In this document: one piece after another, positions 50,524 to 61,065 of the stretch | How positions within the stretch are numbered: position 1 is the stretch's first letter | Layout: every line of letters starts with the position of its first letter | NCBI GenBank assembly: GCA_024281995.1 | Contig: JAMWZW010000001.1 | Location: 744,001 to 808,000, forward strand | Length of the DNA stretch: 64,000 nucleotides | Reading direction: 5' to 3' | From: Nitrosomonas sp. | GTDB taxonomy: Bacteria > Pseudomonadota > Gammaproteobacteria > Burkholderiales > Nitrosomonadaceae | Notes under the pieces: generated by a model | Told to the model about the DNA's origin: nothing | The model's database searches: none | The model's input: only the letters and a program-made list of their open reading frames with translations | Translations under genes and position numbers: made by a program

Positions 50524-51369
50524 ATGTCAATAATCAGCATTTTAACTTATCTTGCAGCCTTTATGCTTTATATACTTGTCGGCTGGTATTTCTGGCGAAA
50601 TACGTGGAATCCTTTACCAGCAGATATGAATGGACATGAATTTACTACGGATAATCGCATCCACTATGTCATGCTTGTACCTTTGGTATTGCATGCCATT
50701 ACACTTTATCAATCAATGTTTATCGGGGAAGGTTTAAGTTTTGGTTTAGGTAATGCAATTTCATCGATTGTTTGGTTAACAGCGTTTATTTATTGGTTTT
50801 CAGGATTCTTTAACCGCTTGCAAGGATTGCAAACCTTAGTTGCGCCTATTGCAGCAGCGGCAGCAATTGCGATTTTACTGCCATTAATATTTCCATCGTT
50901 GCGTACTCTAGAAAATACAGAATTACCTGCATTTAAAGCACATTTGTTGATTGCTATGATGGCATATAGTTTACTAGCTATAGCGGCATTACATGCCTTG
51001 TTGATGACGGTGGTAGAAAGACATCTGCATCACCCGGTAGCGCATTCAGTATTCACAAATCTGCCACCATTATTAGTAATGGAAAAGTTGTTGTTCCGTA
51101 TTATCTGGGCTGGATTTGTATTGCTTACATTAACGTTGGTAAGTGGTATTGTTTTCTCAAAAGAAGTGTTTGGGCAACCACTTACGTTTTCCCATAAAAC
51201 ACTTTTTGGTTTTATTTCATGGAGTGTTTTCGCCGCGCTGCTGATGGGCAGGCAACTGTATGGATGGCGAGGCAGAATAGCTATTCGTTGGACATTAACA
51301 GGATTTGGAACATTATTGCTTGCGTATATTGGTAGTAAGTTTGTATTAGAGATTATTTTAAATCGTTAA
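50524..51369 (+). CDS. Cytochrome c assembly membrane protein (CcsA/YpjD-like)
   Basis: The 281 residues form eight hydrophobic segments with the CcsA/CcmC-type core (LKTHLL-like FKAHLLIAMMAYSLLAIAALHALL, and FSHKTLFGFISWSVFAALLMGR). Conserved histidines lie in both, which could bind heme. It belongs to the short CcsA-like proteins next to ffh in many proteobacteria, whose exact role in heme delivery is unclear. A GTG at 50521 precedes the ATG. Confidence 0.85.
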   Translation: MSIISILTYLAAFMLYILVGWYFWRNTWNPLPADMNGHEFTTDNRIHYVMLVPLVLHAITLYQSMFIGEGLSFGLGNAISSIVWLTAFIYWFSGFFNRLQGLQTLVAPIAAAAAIAILLPLIFPSLRTLENTELPAFKAHLLIAMMAYSLLAIAALHALLMTVVERHLHHPVAHSVFTNLPPLLVMEKLLFRIIWAGFVLLTLTLVSGIVFSKEVFGQPLTFSHKTLFGFISWSVFAALLMGRQLYGWRGRIAIRWTLTGFGTLLLAYIGSKFVLEIILNR

Positions 51370-51520
51370 TAGGTTATCCGTTAATTACATCATTTTAAGA
51401 TTTACGCTTTTAATATTTTTTAGCAAAATTTCAGTTTATGTAATCTGTAAAAAATATTGTAAACGGTAACGATCGAGAAACAATCTAAGAACAAATTCCT
51501 GGGAATTATAGTGAGATTAA

Positions 51521-52315
51521 GTGATTGATAAAATGAGACAAATAACATTATCTTCGTTAATAAGAATTACTTGTTTACCAGTAGGGCATGTAATCCTAGT
51601 TTTATTTTTCGTGATTTTAGCAGGATGTGCTTCTAAGGAACCTGTGGCTATTTCAATTGCTGAGCCTGTGCCTGAATCTTCTCCCCAGTATGAAGAATTA
51701 AAGAATGAAATTTTACGCTTGGAAAAAATTATTGCGGATAAAGACGAATTGATAAGAAATCAGAAAATGCAGCAACAAAGCCAAGCACATGCACTTCGCG
51801 AAACTAATAAGGAAGCTACGCGAACCCAAGTAAAATTACATCGCTTGGCGACAAAACCAAGTACAGCTTCTGCTATTGCGGAGGTGGAAGCAAGCTTAGA
51901 ACATTTGAAACAAGCAAATACTTCTTCATTTGACCAAATATTACAAACACAGGCGCAGCGATTACTAGAAACTGCTACATCGTTTTATTCGAAAGATCAG
52001 TATGCAGCAGCTATGAATCATATTGCACAAGCAAATAATTTTATTGCGTTGATATCAGATCAGAATCGTAAGAAAGTTACTCATGTTGATCATTTTCAAC
52101 TGGAATTTCATGTGCCTATAAGATTACGTACGATTAAGAATGCTTTTTTACGAAAAGAACCTAATCCGCACGGAGTGATTCTTAGTACCGTGAAAAAAGG
52201 TTCTATATTAACAGCGATTGCGAATCAAGGGCCCTGGTTACGAGTCCAAGTCGATAGAAAGCTTGGCTGGGTACTACATACTATGTTGGAAAGAGAAACG
52301 AGTGGCAATCCATGA
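51521..52315 (+). CDS. Lipoprotein with C-terminal SH3 domain
   Basis: The 264 residues have a signal peptide with lipobox ILAGC at about residue 36. A coiled-coil region follows (about 55-110, QYEELKNEILRLEKIIADKD), then a helical part (about 125-175). The bacterial SH3 fold from about 195 shows RTIKNAFLRKEPNPHGVIL and LRVQVDRKLGWVLHTML. It is likely an envelope protein that touches the cell wall. The GTG at 51521 and the ATG at 51533 are both possible starts. Confidence 0.72.
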   Translation: MIDKMRQITLSSLIRITCLPVGHVILVLFFVILAGCASKEPVAISIAEPVPESSPQYEELKNEILRLEKIIADKDELIRNQKMQQQSQAHALRETNKEATRTQVKLHRLATKPSTASAIAEVEASLEHLKQANTSSFDQILQTQAQRLLETATSFYSKDQYAAAMNHIAQANNFIALISDQNRKKVTHVDHFQLEFHVPIRLRTIKNAFLRKEPNPHGVILSTVKKGSILTAIANQGPWLRVQVDRKLGWVLHTMLERETSGNP

Positions 52316-52322
52316 GAGGATT

Positions 52323-53984
52323 TCACGCAACACTGGTTTTGGGCTGCATACAGTAAGCTTGGTTGCGTCCCGCATGCTTGGCTTCATAGAGGGCACTATC
52401 GACTCTGGAAAGTAGAATGGTTAATGAATTATCTTCCGGTTCGCTTTGTATAATACCGATGCTCAAAGTTACTTCAACGGTTTGATTGATTGCATTGCAA
52501 TGAATACTAGCTACCTGAGATCGAATGCGCTCCGCAGTTTTCATTGCTTCATCAGCAGTTGTTTCGGTTAGGATAAGAATAAATTCGTCACCGCCATAAC
52601 GAGCGGCAAAATCAACGCTACGGATGCAGTGAATAATTTTATTAGCGACAGTAGCCAATATTTCATCACCGGCAATGTGTCCGAGACTATCATTCAGTGT
52701 TTTGAAATAGTCGACATCAATCATCAATACTGCAAAGGGGCGCTTATTACGCGCATATCGAGCCAGTTGATCATTGATAATTAAATTTAGTTTATTGCGG
52801 TTATAGAGCCCGGTTAAGCTATCTGTTATTGATAGCGTTTCCAGCAATTGATTTTTAAGCTGCATGGCCGCGCTTGCAGCGTTAATTTCAGATTGATTCT
52901 GACGCAATTTGTCGGTCATCTGATTAAACATCTGAGTAAGCTGACCCATTTCGTTACGCTGAGTTGTATTTAATTCAACGTTAAGATCGCCTTTAACAAT
53001 TTTTTCTGTTGCAGAGATGAGTCTTTCCAGAGGTACAACGATAGCATGTCCCATTCTAAATGCAATGGTAGTTACTATAAGAAGTAAGACGCTAATAAAA
53101 CCAATAAACAAGTTACGTTGCTGTACCCAAGCAGCATATATGGATTCATGGCTTCTGCTTGCAATGATAGTGATTGGTGGTTTTTCAGAGGCATAGGCTA
53201 GGCCAATCATTTTCTGCTGATGTAGTCCTTCAAAGATTTCAGATTCGCCCGGATTATCTTGCAGTCGTTGCAATACTTGAGAATCAAGTGTGGCTGGTTG
53301 ATTAGTTTCGAGCGCTAGGTTATTACTCGCTAACATAACACGGCCATTTTGATCTAATAACAGAACGTCTCCTGGTGGCGATTTGATGGGGTCTTTCAAG
53401 CTCGACTGAATATTGTGTAAATCAAAAGTTACAATTAGAGCACCCAGGATAAAGTCATCAATTGAGAGAATGGGAACTGAAATGCTAAATGTTGCAGTCG
53501 AATGCAATGTATTCCAGTGCGGTGGAATAATTACATTTCCCTGAATAGATGCATATTCTGGCCAATTCTTTTGAAGTGGGGGTGGGGTAAGAGATTCTGA
53601 ATCTATGGTACTGGCGATTACTTCCCCCTCTGTATCAACTACAGTTAATTCCAAAACAGTTTCAAGTTTATTATGTACAGATTTTAGGTAATGTTCTAAG
53701 ATTTTTGGTTGTGATAATAGATTGTTTTTATGAGATTGTTCGGTTAAAGACAGTCCATCAATAAGAATTTTTGAAGTTGAAAGTTCGCGGGCAATATAAA
53801 CCTGGTCTTTAGTCCATAAATCAAGTTCACGACTAGCATGATTCGCCAAAGCACGTAATTCACGAGTGACATTCTCATTGATCATCACTTCATTTTGCTG
53901 AAATGATAGTACCCCTAATCCTACAGAAGGGATCAAGGTAGCTAAAATTGAAAAAACAATGATTTTACTTTTGATACTTTTCAA
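52323..53984 (-). CDS. Membrane diguanylate cyclase (Cache-HAMP-GGDEF)
   Basis: It should make the second messenger cyclic di-GMP. The 553 residues have an N-terminal membrane helix, a periplasmic Cache-type sensor (about 30-290), a second helix (IGFISVLLLIVTTIAFRM), a HAMP linker (VPLERLISATEKIVKGDLNV) and a GGDEF domain with an intact RYGGDEFIL active site. The frame opens at TTG 54023, but the TTG at 53984 has AAGGA 8 bases upstream and begins just before the membrane helix. It converges on the SH3 lipoprotein with 7 bases between stops. Confidence 0.9.
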   Translation of the reverse strand: MKSIKSKIIVFSILATLIPSVGLGVLSFQQNEVMINENVTRELRALANHASRELDLWTKDQVYIARELSTSKILIDGLSLTEQSHKNNLLSQPKILEHYLKSVHNKLETVLELTVVDTEGEVIASTIDSESLTPPPLQKNWPEYASIQGNVIIPPHWNTLHSTATFSISVPILSIDDFILGALIVTFDLHNIQSSLKDPIKSPPGDVLLLDQNGRVMLASNNLALETNQPATLDSQVLQRLQDNPGESEIFEGLHQQKMIGLAYASEKPPITIIASRSHESIYAAWVQQRNLFIGFISVLLLIVTTIAFRMGHAIVVPLERLISATEKIVKGDLNVELNTTQRNEMGQLTQMFNQMTDKLRQNQSEINAASAAMQLKNQLLETLSITDSLTGLYNRNKLNLIINDQLARYARNKRPFAVLMIDVDYFKTLNDSLGHIAGDEILATVANKIIHCIRSVDFAARYGGDEFILILTETTADEAMKTAERIRSQVASIHCNAINQTVEVTLSIGIIQSEPEDNSLTILLSRVDSALYEAKHAGRNQAYCMQPKTSVA

Positions 53985-54158
53985 CGCAAATATCCTTATG
54001 ACAAAAGGAATATTACACTGCAATCAATAAAAGAATATAGTCAAATAAAAGCACTTTATTATCTCTTTTTATTTCATTATGCTTATCAATAATATCGATG
54101 GAAGATTTGTCTATTCTATTTTATAACTATTTGATTTAATTAATATTATTTATTGATT

Positions 54159-54584
54159 CTAAGCAATATGAAGTGCTTCCGGGTTTTTATCCGGATAATT
54201 ATTCATCTGATAACCTTGCCACAATCGCGTAGCAATGAATGCAGCAACTGCATCAGCGTGTTTTTGTAAGGTGGTGTTGCCAAGTTCCTCAGTTGTTTGT
54301 CGGAAAAGAAATAACCACCGTTCGAATAGCGCAGCTGTAAGCTCTGGTAGGACAATATGTTTTGGCATTGGGGCGCCACGAAATCGGCTAGTTCCTCGCA
54401 ACTGAGCAGACCAAAAATTAATCATTTGCACAAAATGTGCGTCCCAGTCAATGACATGAGCCTCAAAAATCGGACCCAGTGAAGGGTCTTTTCTAGCTTT
54501 TGCATAAAATGTATGCACAAGTTTTGCAATTTCTTCTTCAGTATATAAACTTGGATTAGGTATAGGAGTGAATGATTGATTCAT
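54159..54584 (-). CDS. Group III truncated hemoglobin
   Basis: The 141 residues match the group III (trHb3/ctb) family: LVHTFYAKARKDPSLGPIFEA, then HFVQMINFWSAQLRGTSRFRG and PKHIVLPEL with the proximal histidine region. LWQGYQMNNYP lies near the end. The family binds oxygen or NO and may protect respiration from nitric oxide. It stands as a single gene between the diguanylate cyclase and maeA. Confidence 0.88.
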   Translation of the reverse strand: MNQSFTPIPNPSLYTEEEIAKLVHTFYAKARKDPSLGPIFEAHVIDWDAHFVQMINFWSAQLRGTSRFRGAPMPKHIVLPELTAALFERWLFLFRQTTEELGNTTLQKHADAVAAFIATRLWQGYQMNNYPDKNPEALHIA

Positions 54585-54766
54585 AATTTTTATATCTTAA
54601 AAATTCTAATTATTACAAATAAAGTATGAGTTATTTTGCGAAATGCTTTTCTATTTCGGACAAATAAGTTTATCTTTCGTTCTTTGGATTGTCCAATTGC
54701 GATTTATTTCGAGTCGTTTATTGTGCAAATATCCAAAAGATCAGTTGATATAGGACTAGAATTCAT

Positions 54767-56377
54767 ATGAAAAATCTACACGGAAAGGCCTTGCTAGTTG
54801 ATCCGGCGCAAACTAAGTCAACGGCATTTACACGGGAAGAGCGTGAAAATTTTGGTTTGCGTGGATTATTACCTTATGAAGTTGCCAGTATTTATAAACA
54901 AATTGATCGAGTGCTTGGTAGCATGCGAAGCAAAACGTCAGCCATTGAGAAATATATTTTTCTAAATGCGCTATTGGAGCGTAATCAAAGGCTTTTTTAT
55001 CGCACAATGATTGATCATATCGAAGAGATTATGCCATTGGTTTACACACCGACAGTAGGTGAGGCGTGTAAGGAATTTGCGCATATTTTTAGAAAACCGC
55101 AAGGATTTTATATTACTCCTGAAGATCGTGGAGAAATTGCGACAATTTTAAGAAACTGGCCTGAAGATGACATTCGGGTTATTGTCGTAACCGACGGCGA
55201 GCGGATTCTTGGTTTAGGTGATTTAGGTGCCAATGGTATGGGAATACCTATCGGTAAAATTGCTTTATATGTGGCGTGTGCTGGTATTAATCCGGCACAA
55301 TGCATGCCGGTCATGCTTGATGTGGGAACTAACAATGTTTCTTTGCGAGAGGATCCTTTATATCTCGGGTATCCGTACCCACGAATCAGTGGTGTTGCTT
55401 ACCGATCATTAGTTGATGAATTTATCAATGCTGTGCAATTGCGTTTTCCTTATGCGCTGATACAGTTTGAAGATTTTCTGACACCACATGCCTTTGAATT
55501 CTTAGATCGCTACGGCCTTCAAGTCCGTTGTTTTAACGATGATATTCAGGGGACCGCTGCGGTTACATTGGCTGGTATTTATACTTCATGTCGCATTACC
55601 GGAAAAAAGTTTGCTGATTTGCAAATCATGTTTCTTGGCGCGGGTTCTGCCGCAAGCGGCACAGCTGAATTATTGGTAGATGCATTTTGCAGCGTGGGAT
55701 TGAATAAATCACAGGCTCAGAAGCGGTTATGGTTTATCGATAGAAAAGGATTAGTGACTGCAGCAAATGAAAATATCAAACCACGCATCCTGCCTTTTGC
55801 CCATAAACATGTTGCATGCAGCTTTGTCGATGCCATCGAAAATATTAAACCCGATGTGTTAATTGGTGCAACCGGCGTCGCGGGAACATTTAATGAAACT
55901 GTAGTGCGCAAAATGGCTACAGTCAATGAACGTCCGGTTATTATTGCCTTATCAAATCCTACTTCACATACGGAGTGCACGGCTGAGCAAGCTTACCAAT
56001 GGAGCGATGGGCGGGTTATTTTTGCTAGTGGTAGTCCTTTCGGTGAGGTGCAGTATGGCGATAAATTATTTAAGCCCGCACAAGGTAATAATGCGTATAT
56101 TTTTCCAGGAATTGGTTTGGGTGTTTACGCAAGTGCTGCTCGCTTCGTTACACAAAAAATGTTTTTAGCAGCAGCAAAAGTGTTGGCAGGTATCGTTACA
56201 GGACAGGAAATCGCTGCCGGCGCAATTTATCCCACTCTACCGCGGGTGCGCAAAGCGTCGCATGCGATTGCTGTAGCGGTGTGCGAGGTGGCAATTGCTG
56301 AGGGACTAAGCGATGCCAATTTGCCCGAGGATCTGAATAGCTATATCAAGTCGTTGATGTACGAACCCAATTACTAA
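54767..56377 (+). CDS. maeA: NAD-dependent malic enzyme
   Basis: It decarboxylates malate to pyruvate. The 536 residues are the large (eukaryote- and SfcA-like) form: the N-terminal malic domain with YTPTVGEAC and VTDGERILGLGDLGANGMGI, and the metal site region FEDFLTPHAFE...FNDDIQGTAAVTLA. The nucleotide-binding FLGAGSAASGTAELL and ALSNPTSHTECTAEQAY complete the pattern. It converges on serB with only 3 bases between stops. Confidence 0.95.
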   Translation: MKNLHGKALLVDPAQTKSTAFTREERENFGLRGLLPYEVASIYKQIDRVLGSMRSKTSAIEKYIFLNALLERNQRLFYRTMIDHIEEIMPLVYTPTVGEACKEFAHIFRKPQGFYITPEDRGEIATILRNWPEDDIRVIVVTDGERILGLGDLGANGMGIPIGKIALYVACAGINPAQCMPVMLDVGTNNVSLREDPLYLGYPYPRISGVAYRSLVDEFINAVQLRFPYALIQFEDFLTPHAFEFLDRYGLQVRCFNDDIQGTAAVTLAGIYTSCRITGKKFADLQIMFLGAGSAASGTAELLVDAFCSVGLNKSQAQKRLWFIDRKGLVTAANENIKPRILPFAHKHVACSFVDAIENIKPDVLIGATGVAGTFNETVVRKMATVNERPVIIALSNPTSHTECTAEQAYQWSDGRVIFASGSPFGEVQYGDKLFKPAQGNNAYIFPGIGLGVYASAARFVTQKMFLAAAKVLAGIVTGQEIAAGAIYPTLPRVRKASHAIAVAVCEVAIAEGLSDANLPEDLNSYIKSLMYEPNY

Positions 56378-56380
56378 TCA

Positions 56381-57220
56381 CTAATCGGGTTGATTGAATA
56401 AATTGATGACGCCATCTAGACCTACATAGTTGATCGAGTAGGTTGAGTGATCTTTTACAATAGGTTTGGCATGATAAGCGATGCTAATTCCCGCTTCAAT
56501 CAACATATCAAGGTCATTAGCGCCATCACCAATTGCAATAACCTGTTCCCGCGGGATCCCCAATTCCTCACACACCTGTTTTAAGATGCGTGCTTTCCCT
56601 TGCCTGCCTATAATTTCTCCAACTATCTTTCCGGTAAGTTTATCATTTTCTATCTCCAGTATATTGGCAGCAGCATAATCGAATCCCAGCTTTCGCTTAA
56701 TTCGCTCTGTAAAGAATGTGAAACCGCCTGAAATGACCATGGTTTTTAAACCGGCTTTTTTTGCTTGGTATAACATTCTTTCTGCACCCGGATTGAGCTT
56801 GACACGCTCATTATAAACTCTTTGCAGGGCCTCTTGAGACAGGCCTTGTAATAGTGCAGTACGTTGTGTCAGGCTTTCTTCAAAACTAATTTCACCACGC
56901 ATGGTTTGCAGTGTAATTGCAGCGACTTGGGGTTTAATCTGATGCATGTCAGCGATTTCGTCGATCGATTCAATCGCTAATAGCGTTGAGTCCATGTCCA
57001 TCGCAATGAGCCTGAAATCAGAAAGCTTGCTATCGGGATTTACATAAGCAAAATCCAGAGTCACTTCCTCGCAATAGGCAGCAATGTCCGCTGCATAAAT
57101 GGCATTTGTTAAACGAAAAGCTTGACCGGTTATTCGTTCAATGCCATCCGCGTGAGACAGTTTTGCCAAAGCTCGTAAATCACTGTTAGCAATTTCTAGT
57201 CCTTGAATGATTAGATTCAT
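56381..57220 (-). CDS. serB: Phosphoserine phosphatase
   Basis: It removes phosphate from L-phosphoserine in the last step of serine synthesis. The 279 residues show the HAD nucleophile motif IAMDMDSTLLAIESIDEIAD, the Ser motif MVISGGFTFFT, the Lys region and IGDGANDLDMLIEAG. An N-terminal domain of about 75 residues precedes the HAD fold, as in other proteobacterial SerB. The frame is open upstream into the neighbouring gene; the ATG at 57220 gives the usual length. Confidence 0.94.
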   Translation of the reverse strand: MNLIIQGLEIANSDLRALAKLSHADGIERITGQAFRLTNAIYAADIAAYCEEVTLDFAYVNPDSKLSDFRLIAMDMDSTLLAIESIDEIADMHQIKPQVAAITLQTMRGEISFEESLTQRTALLQGLSQEALQRVYNERVKLNPGAERMLYQAKKAGLKTMVISGGFTFFTERIKRKLGFDYAAANILEIENDKLTGKIVGEIIGRQGKARILKQVCEELGIPREQVIAIGDGANDLDMLIEAGISIAYHAKPIVKDHSTYSINYVGLDGVINLFNQPD

Positions 57221-57269
57221 CGGTAAGTTGTGCTGCTTGGACGTAGTGTCAAATGACGGAGAGAGCTTT

Positions 57270-58733
57270 TTAAGGATTCCATTCGATAATCCGATTGCGA
57301 CCGGCATGTTTAGCCGCGTATAGGGCGGAATCAGCTGCTTTTACCATATCCAGGGGCGCCTTAAAGGAAGGTGTGCCTTCATTATTAGAAGCAACGCCAA
57401 TAGAAGCGGTAATATGAATGGTGTAATGATCATCCAATTTAAATTCAATTGCCGCAATGGCGTCTTTCAGACGGGAAATAAGATTTCTTGAGGCAGCCAG
57501 TGTGGTACCAGGTAGGATTAATGCAAATTCTTCGCCGCCATAGCGACTTAATGTGTCATCTTGTCGGATCTGTTCGTAAATTGTACTCACTACGGTCACT
57601 AGTAAAGAATCGCCTGCAAGGTGACCATGGGTATCGTTAACTTGTTTAAAATGATCGAGATCAATAATCGCGATAGTTAGGGGTAAATTATATTGCGCGG
57701 ATAAATGAAATTCGCGTCGTAAGGTTTCATCAAAATATATCCGGTTGTGAGCACCCGTTAATCCATCACGTTGTGATTTTTCTTCTAACTCTTTTGCTCT
57801 GGCCAAATTGTGCATCATCAGCAATTCCTTAGCAGTAGCCATAATATCCGCAGCTTCAGAAGAATTGTGAATTTTGATATCAAATAGCTCCTCAACCGAT
57901 TTTAATCCTGTTTCCATGAGTTTGATGACATCCACCAATGTGTCGTTGTCGTCAATTCCAAGCCAATCTCTTGCCGCCTTAGTTAAGCTCGCTAATTTTT
58001 CATTATCCTGTGGGAAAAGAAGATAATCTGCTAAGTAGCGAGATACGGCTACACAAGATTGTAGCGTAGGCCCTAAATCCTTGGGGCCGGGTTGACTGTG
58101 GCTGGCAATGCAAGAAAGTGCAATATAATCGGGGATGTGCCATTTTTGTAATAACGCATAGCCTAATTCATCATGTCCAGAGCCAAATATCTCGCGTTCG
58201 GTTTTGAGCAATAAATCGTGATCGGATATGGATGAATAAATTCTGTTGTATTCTTCCGGCACTATAGCTGAAAAAGCCAATATACCGATTTCTTGTATCA
58301 ATCCGGCGAGAAACAAATCATCTAGGAAGCTTAGGCTTAATTTTTCTCCCAGTGCCCGACAGGCTAAGGCGGAGGTGATTGATCGGCGCCAAAATATATC
58401 ATTGCTAAATACGGATCGATTATTCGATCCCGGATTTTTCATGAGTGAATTGGCTAAGGTAAATGATAATGCAATTACGATAACCGAGTGCGTACCAAGA
58501 ATGCTTACAGCCTGGCGAATATTTGTTGCAACGCGCCGGGATTTGTACAAAGGTGCATTTGCGGTTTTAAGTAATTTTGCAGATAAAACAGGATCTAATG
58601 AAATATACTGACAGGCGGCTCCGATATCGGCGTCGGGATCATTGGCCAATTCAATGATTTTGACCGCAACTGCGGGAAGGCTTGGAAGTGCTGTGCAAAA
58701 ATTAAGGCGTGATTTCAATTTATCATCAAGCAC
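57270..58733 (-). CDS. HDOD-GGDEF signalling protein
   Basis: The 487 residues have an N-terminal HDOD domain (about 10-210, LPSLPAVAVKIIELANDPDA and the AKLLKTANAPLYK region), a linker with a short coiled coil (LARAKELEEKSQRD), and a C-terminal GGDEF domain with RYGGEEFALIL. GGEEF is an active-site variant compatible with cyclic di-GMP synthesis. No membrane segment is present. It lies 49 bases upstream of serB on the same strand. Confidence 0.9.
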   Translation of the reverse strand: MLDDKLKSRLNFCTALPSLPAVAVKIIELANDPDADIGAACQYISLDPVLSAKLLKTANAPLYKSRRVATNIRQAVSILGTHSVIVIALSFTLANSLMKNPGSNNRSVFSNDIFWRRSITSALACRALGEKLSLSFLDDLFLAGLIQEIGILAFSAIVPEEYNRIYSSISDHDLLLKTEREIFGSGHDELGYALLQKWHIPDYIALSCIASHSQPGPKDLGPTLQSCVAVSRYLADYLLFPQDNEKLASLTKAARDWLGIDDNDTLVDVIKLMETGLKSVEELFDIKIHNSSEAADIMATAKELLMMHNLARAKELEEKSQRDGLTGAHNRIYFDETLRREFHLSAQYNLPLTIAIIDLDHFKQVNDTHGHLAGDSLLVTVVSTIYEQIRQDDTLSRYGGEEFALILPGTTLAASRNLISRLKDAIAAIEFKLDDHYTIHITASIGVASNNEGTPSFKAPLDMVKAADSALYAAKHAGRNRIIEWNP

Positions 58734-58982
58734 TTCATAATCCTTGTTAGTTAAATATATCTTTATGATATTGAATAATTGAGTGATTGTTTTTTATTAT
58801 ATTACAAAGGTTGTATTCTGATTTATTTTAAAAAGAATTCATTTCTCGTTCTTTTAGACAGACTAATGTTATGCTGTTAATTTTAGATGAAAATTACAGT
58901 GATTATTTAAAACATAGAGAATATAAAAATAACGCTGTTGATGAACAAAAAATGCTTAAAAATCGTGAGAGAGGAGTTTAAT

Positions 58983-60479
58983 GTGGATTTTGAAATAAAA
59001 ATAGGAACCCCGGAAAAACAACGTGGTGCTTGTGCTGTCGTAGGGGTATTTGAATCAAGAAAACTGTCGAATTCAGCTAGGATGCTCGACAAAATTACCA
59101 ATGGATATGTTAAGAATATTGTTGCATTGGGTGATATGGATGGAAAAGCCAATACTTCGTTGTTATTGCATAAGATACCGGATACCCAATTTAAAAGAGT
59201 CCTATTAGTGGGGCTGGGTAAAGAGCAGGAATTCAAAGAAAAATCATTTTTAACTGCGATCAATACTATTCTGAGCAATCTACAAAAAACAGCAGCTACC
59301 GACGTAACATTGTTTTTAAGCGATTTTCCTGTCAAGGAACGGACCAGTGAATGGAAAGTTATCCAAACCGTCATTGCCGGGATCAGTAGCAACTACCGAT
59401 TTGACCAATTGAAAAGTAAACCAGAGAATAGTCAGAGCCATTTGCGTAAAATTGTATTATGTATCGATGATCGAAATGAAATGGCTGTGTGTGAGACAGC
59501 GATGCAGCGAGGGCTGGCGATTGCACAGGGTATGAGCTTAGCAAAAGATTTGGGCAATCTTGCGGCGAATATTTGTACGCCGACTTATCTTGCTAAGCAG
59601 GCTAAAGATCTCGCTAAGGCCCATAAAATGAAAGCCTCAGTATTAGAAGAAAAAGATATGGAGAAATTGGGTATGGGTTCTTTGTTGGCTGTGGCGCAAG
59701 GCAGTGAACAGCCCGCGAAATTGATCGTGCTGGAATATCATGGAGCTGGTAAAAAAGAAGATCCTATCGTGTTGGTGGGTAAAGGGGTGACCTTTGATAC
59801 TGGCGGTATTTCGATCAAACCTGCAGCCGAAATGGACGAAATGAAATTTGACATGAGTGGCGCAGCCAGTGTGCTAGGAACATTGCATGCCATTGCTGAA
59901 ATGAAATTGCCAATCAATGTGATAGGAATAATTCCAGCAACAGAGAACATGCCGAGCGGGAAGGCGGCAAAACCTAGTGATGTGGTAACCAGTATGTCCG
60001 GTCAAACCATTGAAATTCTTAACACCGATGCCGAAGGGCGGCTTATTCTGTGCGATGCATTAACTTATGCTGAACGTTATAACCCGAAGGCTGTAATTGA
60101 TATTGCTACCTTGACCGGTGCTTGTGTTATAGCTTTGGGGAATTTTACTACCGGCTTGATGAGTAATGACAACAAGTTGGCTGAAGAATTATTGTCTGCA
60201 GGTGAGCAAGTCGGTGATCGTGCATGGCAATTGCCCTTGTGGGATGAGTATCAGGATTTATTGAAAAGTAATTTTGCGGACGTGGCTAATATTGGCGGGC
60301 GCGCTGCAGGAACGATCACTGCAGCCTGTTTTTTATCACGTTTTGCAAAAAAATATCGTTGGGCTCATTTGGATATTGCAGGGACAGCCTGGAAATCAGG
60401 TAAAGAGAAAGGCTCAACCGGACGCCCGGTACCGCTTTTAACGCAGTTCTTGATAGCGCAAACTAAAGCTTCCACGTAA
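58983..60479 (+). CDS. pepA: Leucyl aminopeptidase
   Basis: This is a dizinc M17 peptidase of 498 residues. The metal site and catalytic region are VGKGVTFDTGGISIKPAAEM, then KFDMSGAASVLG and NTDAEGRLILCDALTYAE. The frame is open to 58938, but the GTG at 58983 follows AGAGGAG and gives DFEIKIGTPEKQRGACAVVG, which matches the N-terminus of E. coli PepA. It is followed by holC, as in many proteobacteria (pepA-holC-valS). Confidence 0.95.
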   Translation: MDFEIKIGTPEKQRGACAVVGVFESRKLSNSARMLDKITNGYVKNIVALGDMDGKANTSLLLHKIPDTQFKRVLLVGLGKEQEFKEKSFLTAINTILSNLQKTAATDVTLFLSDFPVKERTSEWKVIQTVIAGISSNYRFDQLKSKPENSQSHLRKIVLCIDDRNEMAVCETAMQRGLAIAQGMSLAKDLGNLAANICTPTYLAKQAKDLAKAHKMKASVLEEKDMEKLGMGSLLAVAQGSEQPAKLIVLEYHGAGKKEDPIVLVGKGVTFDTGGISIKPAAEMDEMKFDMSGAASVLGTLHAIAEMKLPINVIGIIPATENMPSGKAAKPSDVVTSMSGQTIEILNTDAEGRLILCDALTYAERYNPKAVIDIATLTGACVIALGNFTTGLMSNDNKLAEELLSAGEQVGDRAWQLPLWDEYQDLLKSNFADVANIGGRAAGTITAACFLSRFAKKYRWAHLDIAGTAWKSGKEKGSTGRPVPLLTQFLIAQTKAST

Positions 60480-60605
60480 GCGGATTTATACTATTGGTTG
60501 TTAATTAAAGGTGTTGTCATAGATTTGTTTTATGCTTTTTAATTAGCCTTTAGCAGCAATGATAAATGAGACACGAATAGTGGTGAAAAAGATGTTGATT
60601 ATTCA

Positions 60606-61031
60606 ATGACTCAAATTTATTTTTATTCGGGGTGTGCTGATAAGCTGAAAACAGTGTGTCGGCTTTGTGTCAAAGCCGTGCAACAGGAAATGAAAGTAAT
60701 GATTTATGTACCTGATAAGGCGTTAATTGAGGAGGTGGATGAATTGTTGTGGGCATTTTCTGCTACGAGCTTTATTCCACATTGTTGTAGAAATGATGAT
60801 AAGCAAATGATGGATATGACGCCGGTTATTTTGAGCGATCGAATACAGCCAGATGATTGTTTTGACATATTGCTGAATTTGCACCATCAACTTCCACCTT
60901 CAGTGAATCAATTTGACAGGCTTATCGAAGTTGCAAGTGTTATTCCTGAGGACAAACTGGCCGCACGAGAGCGCTATCGTTTGTATAAGAATAGCGGTTA
61001 TGAAATACAGCATTATGATCTCGATGAATAA
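60606..61031 (+). CDS. holC: DNA polymerase III chi subunit
   Basis: This clamp-loader accessory protein contacts SSB and psi. The 141 residues follow the HolC pattern: YFYSGCADKLKTVCRLCVKA at the start, IYVPDKALIEEVDELLWAF, FIPHC and the C-terminal RERYRLYKNSGYEIQHYDLD. Its position between pepA and valS is the classic one. Confidence 0.92.
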   Translation: MTQIYFYSGCADKLKTVCRLCVKAVQQEMKVMIYVPDKALIEEVDELLWAFSATSFIPHCCRNDDKQMMDMTPVILSDRIQPDDCFDILLNLHHQLPPSVNQFDRLIEVASVIPEDKLAARERYRLYKNSGYEIQHYDLDE

Positions 61032-61065
61032 GCAAAAAATGCAACGGTGATATTTTCTTACTACT

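Noticed and set aside
58907-59392. A 161-residue minus-strand frame at the pepA start
   Set aside because: It is the antisense shadow of pepA, whose motifs and start are clear.
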